NCBI GenBank assembly: GCA_030601885.1 | Contig: JAUWAU010000018.1 | Coordinates: forward strand, 1-64,000 | Origin: Armatimonadota bacterium | Lineage (GTDB): Bacteria > Armatimonadota > Zipacnadia > JAUWAU01 | Reading direction: 5' to 3' | Length of the DNA stretch: 64,000 nt | Shown here: positions 51,392-59,666 of the stretch, one piece after another | How the letters are laid out: every line of letters begins with the position of its first letter | Position numbering within the stretch: the first letter of the stretch is position 1 | The notes under the pieces: generated by a model | What the model saw: only the letters and a program-made list of their open reading frames with translations | The model's database searches: none | What the model was told of the DNA's origin: nothing | Translations under genes and position numbers: made by a program

Positions 51392-52231
51392 TTACCACAC
51401 GTTCGCCACCTCGGGCACCGAGGAGCGCTCTACTAGACTGACCGCCTCCTTGGAGCACACGGCGCGGCAAACGCCGCATCCGTAGCATGCCTGCTGGTCC
51501 ACGATCACTTTGTGTGCCGTCGCGCTGAAGCCCAGAGCGCCAAATTGGCACACCTGCATACATCGCCGACAGCCCGTGCACTTGTCCCAGTCCACCTCCG
51601 CCACGTACTCGGCGCGGAACATGACCTTGGCGCCCAGCGTCACCGTGGACCGCATGGCGATGCAGTCGGATCGGTCGCAGTTGCAGATCCCGCCGATGAA
51701 CGGGGTCACGAACGTCCACACGCTGTGCAGGACCCCATCGGGCTCGGCGTCGCGCATGAACTGCAGGGCGTCCGCCTTATCCATCACCTCAAGCTCCGTG
51801 CCGTCCGGTCCCTGTAAGAAGGAGTCGTCCACAAGCTCCGTGAGGCGGCTTATGTCCGGCGAGAGCGTGACACCGAAGCAGTACCGCGCATCTTCCCCCC
51901 TGGTCACGCGGCGGCATATGCACGCCACCCGCACCACCTGATTGACCATGTCCAGGATCTCCGCCACGTCCTCGATGGGCACTACCTGTCCGAAGTGCTG
52001 TCGCTTCTGTGTGCGTGTAACGAGCGGACCGATGAGCGACCGCACAATGCGAGGCGCCCGGGCCAGTTGCTCGAGGGACTCGACCTGCTCGCGTAGATGC
52101 TCGCCGTCGTCCTTGAAGAAGCCGCGGATCATCTCTCGCCGTCGGGCATCGCTCAGCAGATCGTCGGCGTAGTTCTTCGCCTGCAGGTACCACTTCTTGC
52201 CCTCGCCGTGCTGATGGCAGAACTGACACAT
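51392..52231 (-). CDS. Polyferredoxin-like iron-sulfur protein of the corrinoid cluster
   Basis: ATG at 52231 has GGAGG ten bases upstream, and the product is 279 residues without a signal peptide. The C-terminal part has two [4Fe-4S] motifs, CTGCRRCMQVC and CYGCGVCRAVCSKE. Earlier cysteines occur in MCQFCHQHG, VVRVACICRRVTRGEDARYC and GGICNCDRSDCIA, so extra metal sites are likely. CQFCH resembles a heme-c CxxCH motif, but a cytoplasmic protein would not be matured that way. Proteins with this N-terminal 'AKNYADDLL' region accompany MttB homologs in some anaerobe genomes. It probably supplies electrons to the methyltransferase or its activator. It is the last gene of a three-gene operon. Confidence 0.85.
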   Translation of the reverse strand: MCQFCHQHGEGKKWYLQAKNYADDLLSDARRREMIRGFFKDDGEHLREQVESLEQLARAPRIVRSLIGPLVTRTQKRQHFGQVVPIEDVAEILDMVNQVVRVACICRRVTRGEDARYCFGVTLSPDISRLTELVDDSFLQGPDGTELEVMDKADALQFMRDAEPDGVLHSVWTFVTPFIGGICNCDRSDCIAMRSTVTLGAKVMFRAEYVAEVDWDKCTGCRRCMQVCQFGALGFSATAHKVIVDQQACYGCGVCRAVCSKEAVSLVERSSVPEVANVW

Positions 52232-52272
52232 GACGCCGTAACCTCCAAATGCACTGATTCGCCGAAATCAGA

Positions 52273-53700
52273 CTACTCCAACAGATGCTTCCTTGCCCTC
52301 TCCACGACCTTTCGCATCGCGACGAGCTTGTCCTCGTGGCCCTCCGGTTTGACGTACTCCCCGACGAGCGCGTTCACCTTGCTTTGCGCCTTCTGCAGCA
52401 GCTTTACCTCGCTCTCGAATCCGTTCCAGCCCGATCGGTCGATGAATTCGGGGAGCCAGAGGCACTCGCGAAAGTTACGCAGCGTGTGCTCGGTTTCGAG
52501 GTAGTTGCGTTGCAGGCCGATACCCACCTCACGAATGGTATCCAGCGTGATGTTGGCCGTCGAGGGCTGGATCTCCCGCCCGAAGTTCCTGACTCCGAGG
52601 CCGAGGTCCCGTTCGAGCAACAACTGCACGGGCGATAGGATCTTGCCCTCGTCGAGCATGCCTGACCCGACGCCAGGATGGTAGCCGGTGAAGGCGGCGA
52701 TGGTCATTGCCTTGTATGCCTTTTCCAGAGCGGCGCACAGTCCGGGAAGCTTCGCATCGCAGTACTCGCCCCCGCCCATCGGAATGCTCACTCCACACCA
52801 TCTCCGCAGGAACTCGACGGTCGTGAAACCGTAGAACATGGCATCGAAGCTGCAGTAACTGACGTGCCCGGTCTTCATGTCCAGGGCGCCGGGCCACATG
52901 GAGCCGCTCAGCGGCACGTCGGGGTTGAGCGCCCGCGCCGCGATCCAGGTGGCGACGTGTTCGGCGCTGGACACAACCACGAATCCTTCCAGCGTCACGG
53001 GCGTCGTCATCCCCGCCACAGGCATGGCCGTGAGGCCCGAGGCGACGCCGGCGCGCACTCTTCGCACGAACTTGTCGGCCACGTCCCGGTCGAACCGCAG
53101 CGGATGGGCGAAGCAGTTGGCGCCCCAACTGAACCAGTTCGCAATGCCCAGGATCTCGCCCATCTCGATGAGGTAATCTATGAGCTTGACGTTCCAGGCG
53201 AAGGCCCGACCCGGTCTATGAGCATACTCAGCCAGGAGCATGGCGGCTTCGAGAGGCTCCAGCAGCGGGGGAACATCCGTGAGCAGGAGAGAATGCCCGA
53301 CACCGTTGTCACCGTGGAGCACATCGCCAAGCTTCGTGAGCGTGATGAAGTCCTCCCTGTTGCCCGAGCGCTTCTCCTGCCGCTCGTAATCGTAGAAGAA
53401 CTGAGCCACTTGACCGCCCACGGAGGCCAGTCCAGGGGTAACGAAGCTCGCCTCGTCCGCGCCTTCTTTTGGCTGGCGCTGGCGAGAGGTCTCCCGCCGC
53501 AGCCCGGCCACGAACTCCGCCACCATCTTGCGAGGGAACGTCGCCCGCTCGGAGGAGTACTGCACCTTTGCCCCTGCCTCCCCGAGGGCCCGGAGCATCT
53601 TCTCATTCTGGCACAGGACGCCGACGTCTTCGAGCACGCTCAATACGCCATCGGCGAGTGGCTCGATATCGTTGGGGCGTATCATACTCGGCTGGAACAT
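52273..53700 (-). CDS. MttB-family methyltransferase (non-pyrrolysine, glycine-betaine type)
   Basis: ATG at 53700 has GGGAG seven bases upstream, and the product is 475 residues, the usual size of the family. The MttB superfamily motifs are present: LADGVLSVLEDVGVLCQNEK, FFYDYERQEKRSGNREDFIT, NGVGHSLLLTDVPPLL, AGMTTPVTLEGFVVVSSAEHV, PLSGSMWPGALDMKTGHVSY and GGGEYCDAKLPGLCAALEKA. There is no in-frame amber codon, and TAG is the stop, so it belongs to the non-pyrrolysine MtgB-like group, which demethylates glycine betaine or related quaternary amines or another methyl donor. It transfers the methyl group to a corrinoid protein, which is not found here. It sits between a reductive-dehalogenase-like protein and a ferredoxin. 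Confidence 0.92.
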   Translation of the reverse strand: MFQPSMIRPNDIEPLADGVLSVLEDVGVLCQNEKMLRALGEAGAKVQYSSERATFPRKMVAEFVAGLRRETSRQRQPKEGADEASFVTPGLASVGGQVAQFFYDYERQEKRSGNREDFITLTKLGDVLHGDNGVGHSLLLTDVPPLLEPLEAAMLLAEYAHRPGRAFAWNVKLIDYLIEMGEILGIANWFSWGANCFAHPLRFDRDVADKFVRRVRAGVASGLTAMPVAGMTTPVTLEGFVVVSSAEHVATWIAARALNPDVPLSGSMWPGALDMKTGHVSYCSFDAMFYGFTTVEFLRRWCGVSIPMGGGEYCDAKLPGLCAALEKAYKAMTIAAFTGYHPGVGSGMLDEGKILSPVQLLLERDLGLGVRNFGREIQPSTANITLDTIREVGIGLQRNYLETEHTLRNFRECLWLPEFIDRSGWNGFESEVKLLQKAQSKVNALVGEYVKPEGHEDKLVAMRKVVERARKHLLE

Positions 53701-53726
53701 GGTTGCACTCCCGGACGGCTGCGTGC

Positions 53727-54728
53727 CTACCGCTTCGGCGTGTACGGACACGCGCTGATGCAGTCGGCACAGCCTGTTCCATTGGCTCGCCAGAAGCGGA
53801 GGCACAAGTCGGCGTTCAGGGGCCACTTCAGCACGCCGCGGTTGTTCGACGGACACACGGGCTCAGCGGTCATCTCGTCCCGACTGATGGCGCTCGCTTC
53901 GCACTGGTCGGCGCACATCGTGCATTTCTCGCACTGCTCACGGACCCCAAACTCGACCGGCTTGCCGGGCACGAGTGGCGCGTCAGTGAAGACCTTACAC
54001 AACCGCAGGCACGGACCCAGCTCCGGGTGTATCAGCGATCCGTTGCGTCCCATCTCGCCGAGGCCTGCGTCAATGGCCAGAGGGATGCTCAGGGCCGTGT
54101 CGTTGCCGCACGGAAGGGCGCGCCATCCCAGATTTCGCAGCAGCTCGGCCACGCAGACGGCCGTGAAGGCCATGCGAGAGTACCCGTTGCCGGTCGCCCC
54201 AGCCGCGCGCGCCGTGGGCGACTCCGATATGCGCTGCCTATCCATCGCCACGGCCATCACGATGGCCTTGTCGATATCGGCGGGCACTTGCCGCTCCGCG
54301 GGCACATCCTCATCAGCGTACAGCCAGCGCCGATCCAGCTCGCACACGCCGACGGCATCCGCTCCGTAGAGCTGGGCGGCCTCTTTGATCTGCTCTGTGA
54401 AGGCTGCAGCGTCTTCCGGCTCGTGAGGCGGCGGCTCCGCCAGCTCGCCTTTGCTGCCCCTGGCACCCTCGAGTCGCTCCCAGGAGTAGGCCAGGTGGCC
54501 CATGGTCGCCGCCATCGTCCGGGCGGCGTTCTGGACGGCGTAATCCATGCGGGAGTAGCCGTCTCGCCCCTCGGCGATGATGGCAGCAACGTCCTTCGGC
54601 TTGCTCGGCTGCCGCTTACCCTCGGACTTGCCCCCAGATGGGCGGGCAAATGCCGTCATCTTGCGGCTGAAGCGCGGCACATCGCCAACGATCGTGTACG
54701 GCGGCTCCTGCAGTTCGCGAACTCTCAT
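53727..54728 (-). CDS. Cytoplasmic reductive-dehalogenase-like iron-sulfur/corrinoid protein
   Basis: ATG at 54728 has GGGAG seven bases upstream, and the product is 333 residues. GEMGRNGSLIHPELGPCLRL and CKVFTDAPLVPGKPVEFGV are close to the RdhA consensus. The two cluster motifs are CEKCTMCADQCEASAIS and CADCISACPY (plus a lone Cys in PVCPSNN). The N-terminal block has PRFSRKMTAFARP and AAQLYGADAVGVCELDRRWL, also RdhA-like. It lacks the Tat signal and is shorter than true RdhA (about 450-550). QueG-type epoxyqueuosine reductases share the same fold. Because it heads an operon with an MttB homolog, it may act as a B12-dependent reductive activator or a demethylase rather than a dehalogenase. 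Confidence 0.85.
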   Translation of the reverse strand: MRVRELQEPPYTIVGDVPRFSRKMTAFARPSGGKSEGKRQPSKPKDVAAIIAEGRDGYSRMDYAVQNAARTMAATMGHLAYSWERLEGARGSKGELAEPPPHEPEDAAAFTEQIKEAAQLYGADAVGVCELDRRWLYADEDVPAERQVPADIDKAIVMAVAMDRQRISESPTARAAGATGNGYSRMAFTAVCVAELLRNLGWRALPCGNDTALSIPLAIDAGLGEMGRNGSLIHPELGPCLRLCKVFTDAPLVPGKPVEFGVREQCEKCTMCADQCEASAISRDEMTAEPVCPSNNRGVLKWPLNADLCLRFWRANGTGCADCISACPYTPKR

Positions 54729-54818
54729 AACGCAGCTCCCGTTTCCCATTCTGACGGTCCATCTGTTCTGTGCCGGGCGTCAGAGATCACGCAGATGACG
54801 TTCACGCGAATTCGCTCC

Positions 54819-54842
54819 GGTGACGCGGTGAACCGCGTCACC
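54819..54842. promoter_or_regulatory. Perfect 11-bp-arm palindrome upstream of the corrinoid operon
   Basis: GGTGACGCGGT (54819-54829) and ACCGCGTCACC (54832-54842) are separated by two bases, with no mismatch. It lies 91 bases before the start of the reductive-dehalogenase-like gene and 220 bases before the divergent zinc-ribbon gene. Length, symmetry and place suit an operator for a dimeric repressor, but a hairpin in the 5' leader is an alternative. The rest of the gap (54729-55062) shows no gene. Confidence 0.6.
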
Positions 54843-55062
54843 ATCCCACCATTCCGTGTGTGGCCTGACAGCACCTTCGCCGAGGGTATCAGGCGCTCGA
54901 GCATTAGCCCCGACTGCACACGAACCGTCCGTGCACCTCCCACGCCCTCGAGCGGCAGAAGGTATTATAGGCAATGGTTGGGAAAGTGTACGGTGAGTTG
55001 GGCAGCGCCCGGTCGGACGCGGGTTGGGGCCGGTGTGGCGCAGTCCGAGAGAGGAGTAGACG

Positions 55063-55776
55063 GTGGCCATGACCGAGGAGCTGGAGCAACTCTACCGCCT
55101 GCAGAAGATAGACACCGCGCTGGCGGAGGTGCGCCGCGATCTGGAAGCTTTGCCCGACGGCACACAGGAGCGTACTGCTCTGGATGAGGCTGCAGCAGAG
55201 CTGAAGCGTCGGCAGGAGCGACTGTCCGGCCGCGAGTCCGCACAGCGAAGCAAGGAGCTGGATCTGGGCAGCACTGAGGCCAAGCGGGCCCAGTGCATGG
55301 AGAAAGCGTATGGTGGCGTCGTCTCGAATCCGAAGGAGCTGGAGAATCTACAGAAGGAGATCGAGGCGCTGGGACGCACGAAGGATCGTCTGGAGGAAGA
55401 GACCCTCGAATTGCTGGAACAGATCGACGAGGACACGGCCGCTGTGCACGAGCAGAAGGCACGTGTGGCGGAATGCGAGGAGGCGAGTACGCGGGTGACG
55501 GAGCACTACCAGTCGGAAAGCGCCCGGCTGACCGGCCTTGTCGCGGAACTGGAGGCGGAGCGGGAGCAGGTGGGACCGCAGGTCGAGGAGCGCCTGCTGA
55601 AGCGATACGATGACCTGCGGGCGAAGAATGCGAATCTGGCGGTGGTGGAGGTCATGGACGGCGTGTGCAGCGGATGCAACATGAAGGTCCCGTCTGCGAA
55701 GTTGAAGCGGCTGTCGGATACCGGCGGGGAGATCTTTTGCGACAACTGCAAGCGGTTCCTGTATCTGCTCCAGTGA
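55063..55776 (+). CDS. Coiled-coil protein with C-terminal C4 zinc ribbon (CT398-like)
   Basis: GTG 55063 has GAGGAG six bases upstream; ATG 55069 is an alternative. The 237-residue product begins with LEQLYRLQKIDTALAEVRRD, followed by long heptad-rich segments (about 10-175). The C-terminus is the conserved zinc ribbon VCSGCNMKVPSAKLKRLSDT, then GGEIFCDNCKRFLY (two CxxC pairs). VVSNPKELENLQKEIEALGR is a family landmark. Proteins of this kind are widespread and are thought to hold nucleic acid or act in RNA/DNA or secretion functions (CT398 in Chlamydia interacts with RpoN and a type III stalk protein). Here it is divergent from the corrinoid operon and 88 bases before the isomerase gene. Confidence 0.9.
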   Translation: MAMTEELEQLYRLQKIDTALAEVRRDLEALPDGTQERTALDEAAAELKRRQERLSGRESAQRSKELDLGSTEAKRAQCMEKAYGGVVSNPKELENLQKEIEALGRTKDRLEEETLELLEQIDEDTAAVHEQKARVAECEEASTRVTEHYQSESARLTGLVAELEAEREQVGPQVEERLLKRYDDLRAKNANLAVVEVMDGVCSGCNMKVPSAKLKRLSDTGGEIFCDNCKRFLYLLQ

Positions 55777-55864
55777 CACACAGACGCGATGCTCGGTCGC
55801 AGCGATGGACGACAAATTCGGGTGTGGAATCACCACTGACCGACCGCAAAGGGAGAGGCATACC

Positions 55865-56656
55865 ATGCAGATCGGTATCACGCAGCTTTGCCTGCGAGAC
55901 ATGACTCTTGACGAGGTGTTGGCCTTCTGCAAGGAGGCCGAATACGATTGCGTGGAGCTGGCCTTCACGCCCGGCGGCGATCCCGATTTCGAGGGCTCCG
56001 ATGGCCACGTGCGGGAGGTGCGGCAGAAGTGCGAGGCTGCGGGGATTACCATCGGCAGCACGATCATGACCGGCGCGGACCGCGGGAGCTTGCTGAGCCC
56101 GGATCCGGCGGAACGAGAGAAACGTGTTCGGGGTATGAAACGAGCCACCGAGATCGGCGAGATCCTCGGCTGTGACTGCTCGTTGGTGCATCCTGGTCAG
56201 TTGGAGGAGGAGGGCCAGTACGACGTTGCCTATCAGTGGGTGCTGGATGGCTTCAAGGAGTGTGCCCCGAAGGCGGAGCAGCACAAGGTGTGCCTTGCCG
56301 TGGAGAATGTGTGGAACAAGTTCCTCCTGGCGCCCACGGAAGCGCGTGACTTCGTGGACGCCGTGGGCAGCCCGTACGTCGGCGTGTACCTTGACGTGGG
56401 GAATATGGTAACGTACGGCTACCCTCAGCACTGGATACGCATTCTCGGCGACGGAGTAGCCAAGGTGCACTTCAAGGACTTTGACCGGCGGGCGCACAAG
56501 TTCGTGCCGCTCCGGGAGGGCGACGTGAACTGGCCGGAGGTCATGAAGGCACTGCGAGAGATCGGCTACGATGGGCCGGTGATCTCCGAGGTAGGTGGCA
56601 CTCTCGAGGACCACAAGGACACCGCACAGCGGATGAAAGAGATCGTGGCGCTCTAG
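55865..56656 (+). CDS. Xylose-isomerase-like TIM-barrel sugar epimerase/isomerase
   Basis: ATG 55865 follows AAGGGAGAGGCATACC. The 263-residue product has the AP-endonuclease-2/xylose isomerase barrel: GITQLCLRDMTLDEVLAFCK, YDCVELAFTPGGDPDFEG, EAAGITIGSTIMTGADRGSL, HPGQLEEEG, VCLAVENVWNKFLLAPTEAR (metal-binding Glu), VGVYLDVGNMVTYGYPQHW (Asp), KVHFKDFDRRAHKFVPLREG, and VNWPEVMKALREIGYDGPVI with SEVGG. No signal peptide. Members act on keto-sugars or inositols such as hydroxypyruvate isomerase or 2-keto-myo-inositol dehydratase. The window gives no clue to the substrate, but a sugar role fits the sulfatase and glycosidase load. Confidence 0.88.
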   Translation: MQIGITQLCLRDMTLDEVLAFCKEAEYDCVELAFTPGGDPDFEGSDGHVREVRQKCEAAGITIGSTIMTGADRGSLLSPDPAEREKRVRGMKRATEIGEILGCDCSLVHPGQLEEEGQYDVAYQWVLDGFKECAPKAEQHKVCLAVENVWNKFLLAPTEARDFVDAVGSPYVGVYLDVGNMVTYGYPQHWIRILGDGVAKVHFKDFDRRAHKFVPLREGDVNWPEVMKALREIGYDGPVISEVGGTLEDHKDTAQRMKEIVAL

Positions 56657-56809
56657 CCCGCGGAGCCTGGTCGGGCACTGGGCCCCGCGCCCCCGCAGGG
56701 GCGGGAATCGTGCCGCGAGCGGGTAACGAAGCCTCCGTGAGAAGGAGTTCCACTGTGCCTGTGCGGCCGGTCACAAGTGGCGATTTATCCCAATAAGGGG
56801 CGAGAGTCG

Positions 56810-56838
56810 TTGACGGGGCGCAACTCCGTTGTTATACT
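56810..56838 (+). promoter_or_regulatory. Sigma-70 promoter before the ceramidase-family gene
   Basis: TTGACG (56810-56815) and TATACT (56833-56838) are separated by 17 bases. It is the best promoter match of this size on the plus strand after 20 kb. Transcription should start near 56845, about 200 bases before the likely start codon at 57047. The stretch 56657-56809 shows nothing. Confidence 0.75.
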
Positions 56839-57046
56839 ACACGCCGTTCGTGTCCGTGAACATAACGACGCAGTGGAGGTGCGTGGGAAACGGGCAAGCC
56901 CGGGGCAAGTCCACCGAGGCCGTGCTCCAAGTAAAGGGCCGGAGGTGGGCCTGTAGTACGGCGTCTGCGCGAGCGGCGAGCGTTGGTGAGGGCCCGCAGT
57001 GGCGGGCGCGTACACGGGACAGTGTTCGGCGCCCGACGAGGTGGTC
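56839..57046 (+). ncRNA. Candidate structured leader or small RNA
   Basis: Directly after the promoter come ACACG-CCGTT-CGTGT (56839-56853), a perfect 5-bp hairpin, and then GTGGA (56873-56877) pairing with TCCAC (56910-56914) around an inner CGGGC-AA-GCCCG hairpin (56891-56902). The layout is a nested stem-loop of about 40 bases. No known riboswitch consensus is recognised by eye. It could be a long leader of the ceramidase-family gene or a separate RNA. No small gene with a ribosome site is visible in it. Confidence 0.4.
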
Positions 57047-58366
57047 GTGTGGCTGACGTTGAAGCCGTTCGCGCCCGTGCTATTGCTCTATTCGCTTGCG
57101 CCCATTTCCACGGTCATGCTTGGGCCGACAGGGGCCTCGTCGCGCCTCCGGGCCGGCGTTGCCTGCATCGACATCACTCCGCCAGTTGAGAAGCGTCCTA
57201 TCCCGCTGCACGGTTATTTCGGGAGGCAGCAGAAGCCGGCACAGGGCGTCCATGATCGACTCTTCGCCAAGACTCTCGTTCTGGCCAACGGTGGCGAAAG
57301 GATCGCCATAGTCTCCGCCGATCTCCTGTGGATTCCCGGGGGCATGAAGGCCCGCGTGCTGGAGCTGATGCGCTCCACCGACATCCGTGCCGAGGCCCTC
57401 TTGCTGTGTGGCACTCACAGCCACTCTGCCCCTGCCGCCCTCGACCAAGCGCCCGTGTATCAGATCGTATTCGGTCCCTTTGACGAAGCGCTGTTCGAGG
57501 AGATCGCACAGAAGCTCGCAACGGTCATCGACGAGGCGAACTCAGAGCTCGTACCTGCGGCCACCGGCGCCGCCGCCCGCAACCTCCCCGGGCTGAGCAG
57601 CAACCGGCGGGATGAGACGGTGACCGACCCGGAGCTGACGGTCCTCAAGGTAACGGATGGGGCTGGCGAGCCATTGGCGGCACTCACCAACTTCAACGCG
57701 CATCCCACTGTGTTGGGCCCTGACAACTTCCTCATCTCGGGCGATTACCCCGGCGCGCTGCAGCGGCACCTCCAAGATCGGATCGGCAACGGGGCTATGG
57801 TGCTCTTCACCAATGGAGCCGGGGGCGACCAAATGCACAGCGCGCCCGAGAACGGCGACGGCTTCGAGCGGGTGGAGCAGTACGGAGCTCAGCTCGCGGA
57901 CGAAGCGTACGCCGTGATGGCCGATGCGCCGATGCACGAGAGCCCCCACATCGAGTCCGTTCTGGTGAAGATCGATCTGCCGGATCCGAAGGTGCCCTCG
58001 GGCTACCGGGGGCTTGCCACGGACGAGTATATGAAGACGCTGTTTCCAGCGAGGGAGACGCGGGTCGCGGGGGTACGCATTGGCGATGTGCTCCTGGTGG
58101 GCATCCCGGGCGAGCTTGCCGCCAAGATCGGCTTGGCGCTCAAGGCACACGCCCATAGCCTCGGCATCGCACACCCGCTGATCATCGGGCTGGCAAACGA
58201 TTATGTTGGATACATTCTCACGAAGGATCAGTACGTCAAGGGTGGCTATGAGTCGGACAAGGGCTCTTTTTACGGCCCATTGTTTGGCGGGGTGATGGAG
58301 GAGCACGCACGCCAGGCGATCGACCTACTGGCGCGAAATGCCGGAGGGGGGAACGCCCGGGGGTAG
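57047..58366 (+). CDS. Neutral-ceramidase-family secreted amidase
   Basis: GTG 57047 is chosen because a signal peptide (LTLKPFAPVLLLYSLAPIST) starts right after it and GAGG is just upstream. GTG 56999 is an alternative. The 439-residue product has the alkaline/neutral ceramidase core: RAGVACIDITPPVEKRPIPL, HGYFGRQQKPAQGVHDRLFA, LLCGTHSHSAPAALD (zinc His pair), NFNAHPTVLG, GDYPGALQRHLQDRIGNGAM and LFTNGAGGDQMHSAP. The C-terminal part is LAKIGLALKAHAHSLGIAHP and FGGVMEEHARQAIDLL. Family members hydrolyse N-acyl-sphingosines or other N-acyl lipids; many planctomycete-type copies probably have other substrates. The ketosynthase/oxoamine-synthase pair 3 kb downstream might relate, but no link is shown. 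Confidence 0.88.
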   Translation: MWLTLKPFAPVLLLYSLAPISTVMLGPTGASSRLRAGVACIDITPPVEKRPIPLHGYFGRQQKPAQGVHDRLFAKTLVLANGGERIAIVSADLLWIPGGMKARVLELMRSTDIRAEALLLCGTHSHSAPAALDQAPVYQIVFGPFDEALFEEIAQKLATVIDEANSELVPAATGAAARNLPGLSSNRRDETVTDPELTVLKVTDGAGEPLAALTNFNAHPTVLGPDNFLISGDYPGALQRHLQDRIGNGAMVLFTNGAGGDQMHSAPENGDGFERVEQYGAQLADEAYAVMADAPMHESPHIESVLVKIDLPDPKVPSGYRGLATDEYMKTLFPARETRVAGVRIGDVLLVGIPGELAAKIGLALKAHAHSLGIAHPLIIGLANDYVGYILTKDQYVKGGYESDKGSFYGPLFGGVMEEHARQAIDLLARNAGGGNARG

Positions 58367-58414
58367 GGACAGTACGGAATGCCGTCCAATATGTCCCGGA
58401 TGTGAACGTAGGTG

Positions 58415-58447
58415 CGCCGCCCGCCGCCACATGGGGCGGCGTGTTTT
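58415..58447 (+). terminator. Intrinsic terminator after the ceramidase-family gene
   Basis: CGCCGCCC (58415-58422), or the overlapping CGCCGCC at 58422-58428, pairs with GGGCGGCG at 58434-58441, followed by TGTTTTGT. A TACAAT at 58484-58489 may be the -10 of the next gene, but its -35 is poor. Confidence 0.7.
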
Positions 58448-58538
58448 GTCTATGTCCTGTGACGAAATCTCGTGGAGGCGTGGTACAATAGAAGTGGTGC
58501 TTCCGATGGGCGTGACGCGCATATGGGGAGTGGTTTAG

Positions 58539-59666
58539 GTGGCAGTTGAAGGCCGTCTGTCGGAGATTGGGCTTTCTGATCTGCTCGATCTGTTCGCCGC
58601 CGCCCGATGCACGGGGACCGTTGAACTCTCCAACGGTGGCGAGCATGGCGAGATAGCCCTGCATCAGGGAGCCGTCGTCCGTGCGAGTCTGAATGGCTCC
58701 GAAACGGTCGGCGAGGCGTTGACACGCGCCGGCAAGATTGCACTGCCGGAGCTGGAACAGGCTCTGGAGATCCAGCAGCAGGGGGCCCACCAAAAGCTGC
58801 TGCTGGGTACCATCCTGGTCAACTGCGGGGCTATAGGCAAGGCCGAGCTCGAAACGTTCATTCGGGATCGTATCTGCGCTGCGGTCCGGCAAATGTGCTA
58901 TTGGGAATCAGGCGCCTTCTGCTTCCGCGCAGAACCCGAGTCGGCCGAGGCCGGGGAGTTTCCGGAGCGCGTGGAGGTCGCTGAGCTGCTCGCTGAGGTG
59001 GCCCACACGACGGAGGACGCGCAAAAGCTTGAGCAATGGCTACCGGACGACTCCACGGTCATCCGCCCGGCGCCGGATTTGGCGCAGTGGCGGCAGCCAC
59101 TCCGGCTGAGCCGGGATGAGTGGGCCGTGTTTTGGCTGGTGGGCCGCGGACGACGGGTTGGGGACATCGTGTCGCAGGCCGTGAATCTGGAGCGCCACGT
59201 CGGGATCGCTGCTCTTCGGAGTCTCCTCGCCGCCGGCGTGCTCGTATCCGAGGAGCGGGATGCCTCCCGGTTTCGGCTCATCGACAACGGGCTGCGCGAA
59301 CTCGTGCGGGGGAGCCGCGCGAGGTGCTGCATGCTCGTGTCTTCCGAGGGCCACCCTCTGTACGAACATAGAACAAGGGGCGAGAGGAACGGGACAAATA
59401 TCAGCGCGCTGGCTGCCGGGGCCTTGATGTGTATCGAGAGCATAAGCGGCGACGTCGAAGCTGACAGAGGCTATGCGGTTGTTGAAGGACGACGAGCGCT
59501 GATGTACCTCGCTCGCGTAGCTCCCTCAGCCATTCTCGTCATTATCTGTGACGGCGGCGGCCAACTCGGCTATGCCCGGCTGCTGGCCCGCGATTTCGCG
59601 GTGAGCTACGGTCCCCTCCTCGAAGCGCTGCTCCCGCCTGTCATCCTGCCCTCGGGCCAGTCATAA
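58539..59666 (+). CDS. DUF4388 (PATAN) protein with C-terminal roadblock-like domain
   Basis: GTG 58539 gives 375 residues; the upstream GAGTGGTTTAG is only a weak ribosome site. The N-terminus (EGRLSEIGLSDLLDLFAAAR, then CTGTVELSNGGEHGEIALHQ and GAVVRASLNGSETVGEALTR) is the DUF4388/PATAN domain found in response regulators and gliding/motility switches. A middle helical part has LGTILVNCGAIGKAELETFI. From about 275, ARCCMLVSSEGHPLYEH and NISALAAGALMCIESIS resemble a roadblock/LC7 fold like MglB. Such proteins often sit in two-component or small-GTPase polarity pathways. No MglA or response regulator is adjacent. Function is inferred only by domain. Confidence 0.8.
   Translation: MAVEGRLSEIGLSDLLDLFAAARCTGTVELSNGGEHGEIALHQGAVVRASLNGSETVGEALTRAGKIALPELEQALEIQQQGAHQKLLLGTILVNCGAIGKAELETFIRDRICAAVRQMCYWESGAFCFRAEPESAEAGEFPERVEVAELLAEVAHTTEDAQKLEQWLPDDSTVIRPAPDLAQWRQPLRLSRDEWAVFWLVGRGRRVGDIVSQAVNLERHVGIAALRSLLAAGVLVSEERDASRFRLIDNGLRELVRGSRARCCMLVSSEGHPLYEHRTRGERNGTNISALAAGALMCIESISGDVEADRGYAVVEGRRALMYLARVAPSAILVIICDGGGQLGYARLLARDFAVSYGPLLEALLPPVILPSGQS

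Noticed and set aside
52200-52231. Heme c site (CQFCH) in the ferredoxin-like protein
   Set aside because: No signal peptide, so cytochrome c maturation is not expected; the residues probably bind an iron-sulfur cluster or zinc.
52273-53700. Pyrrolysine-containing trimethylamine methyltransferase
   Set aside because: The frame is full length without an internal TAG, so it belongs to the non-pyrrolysine group.
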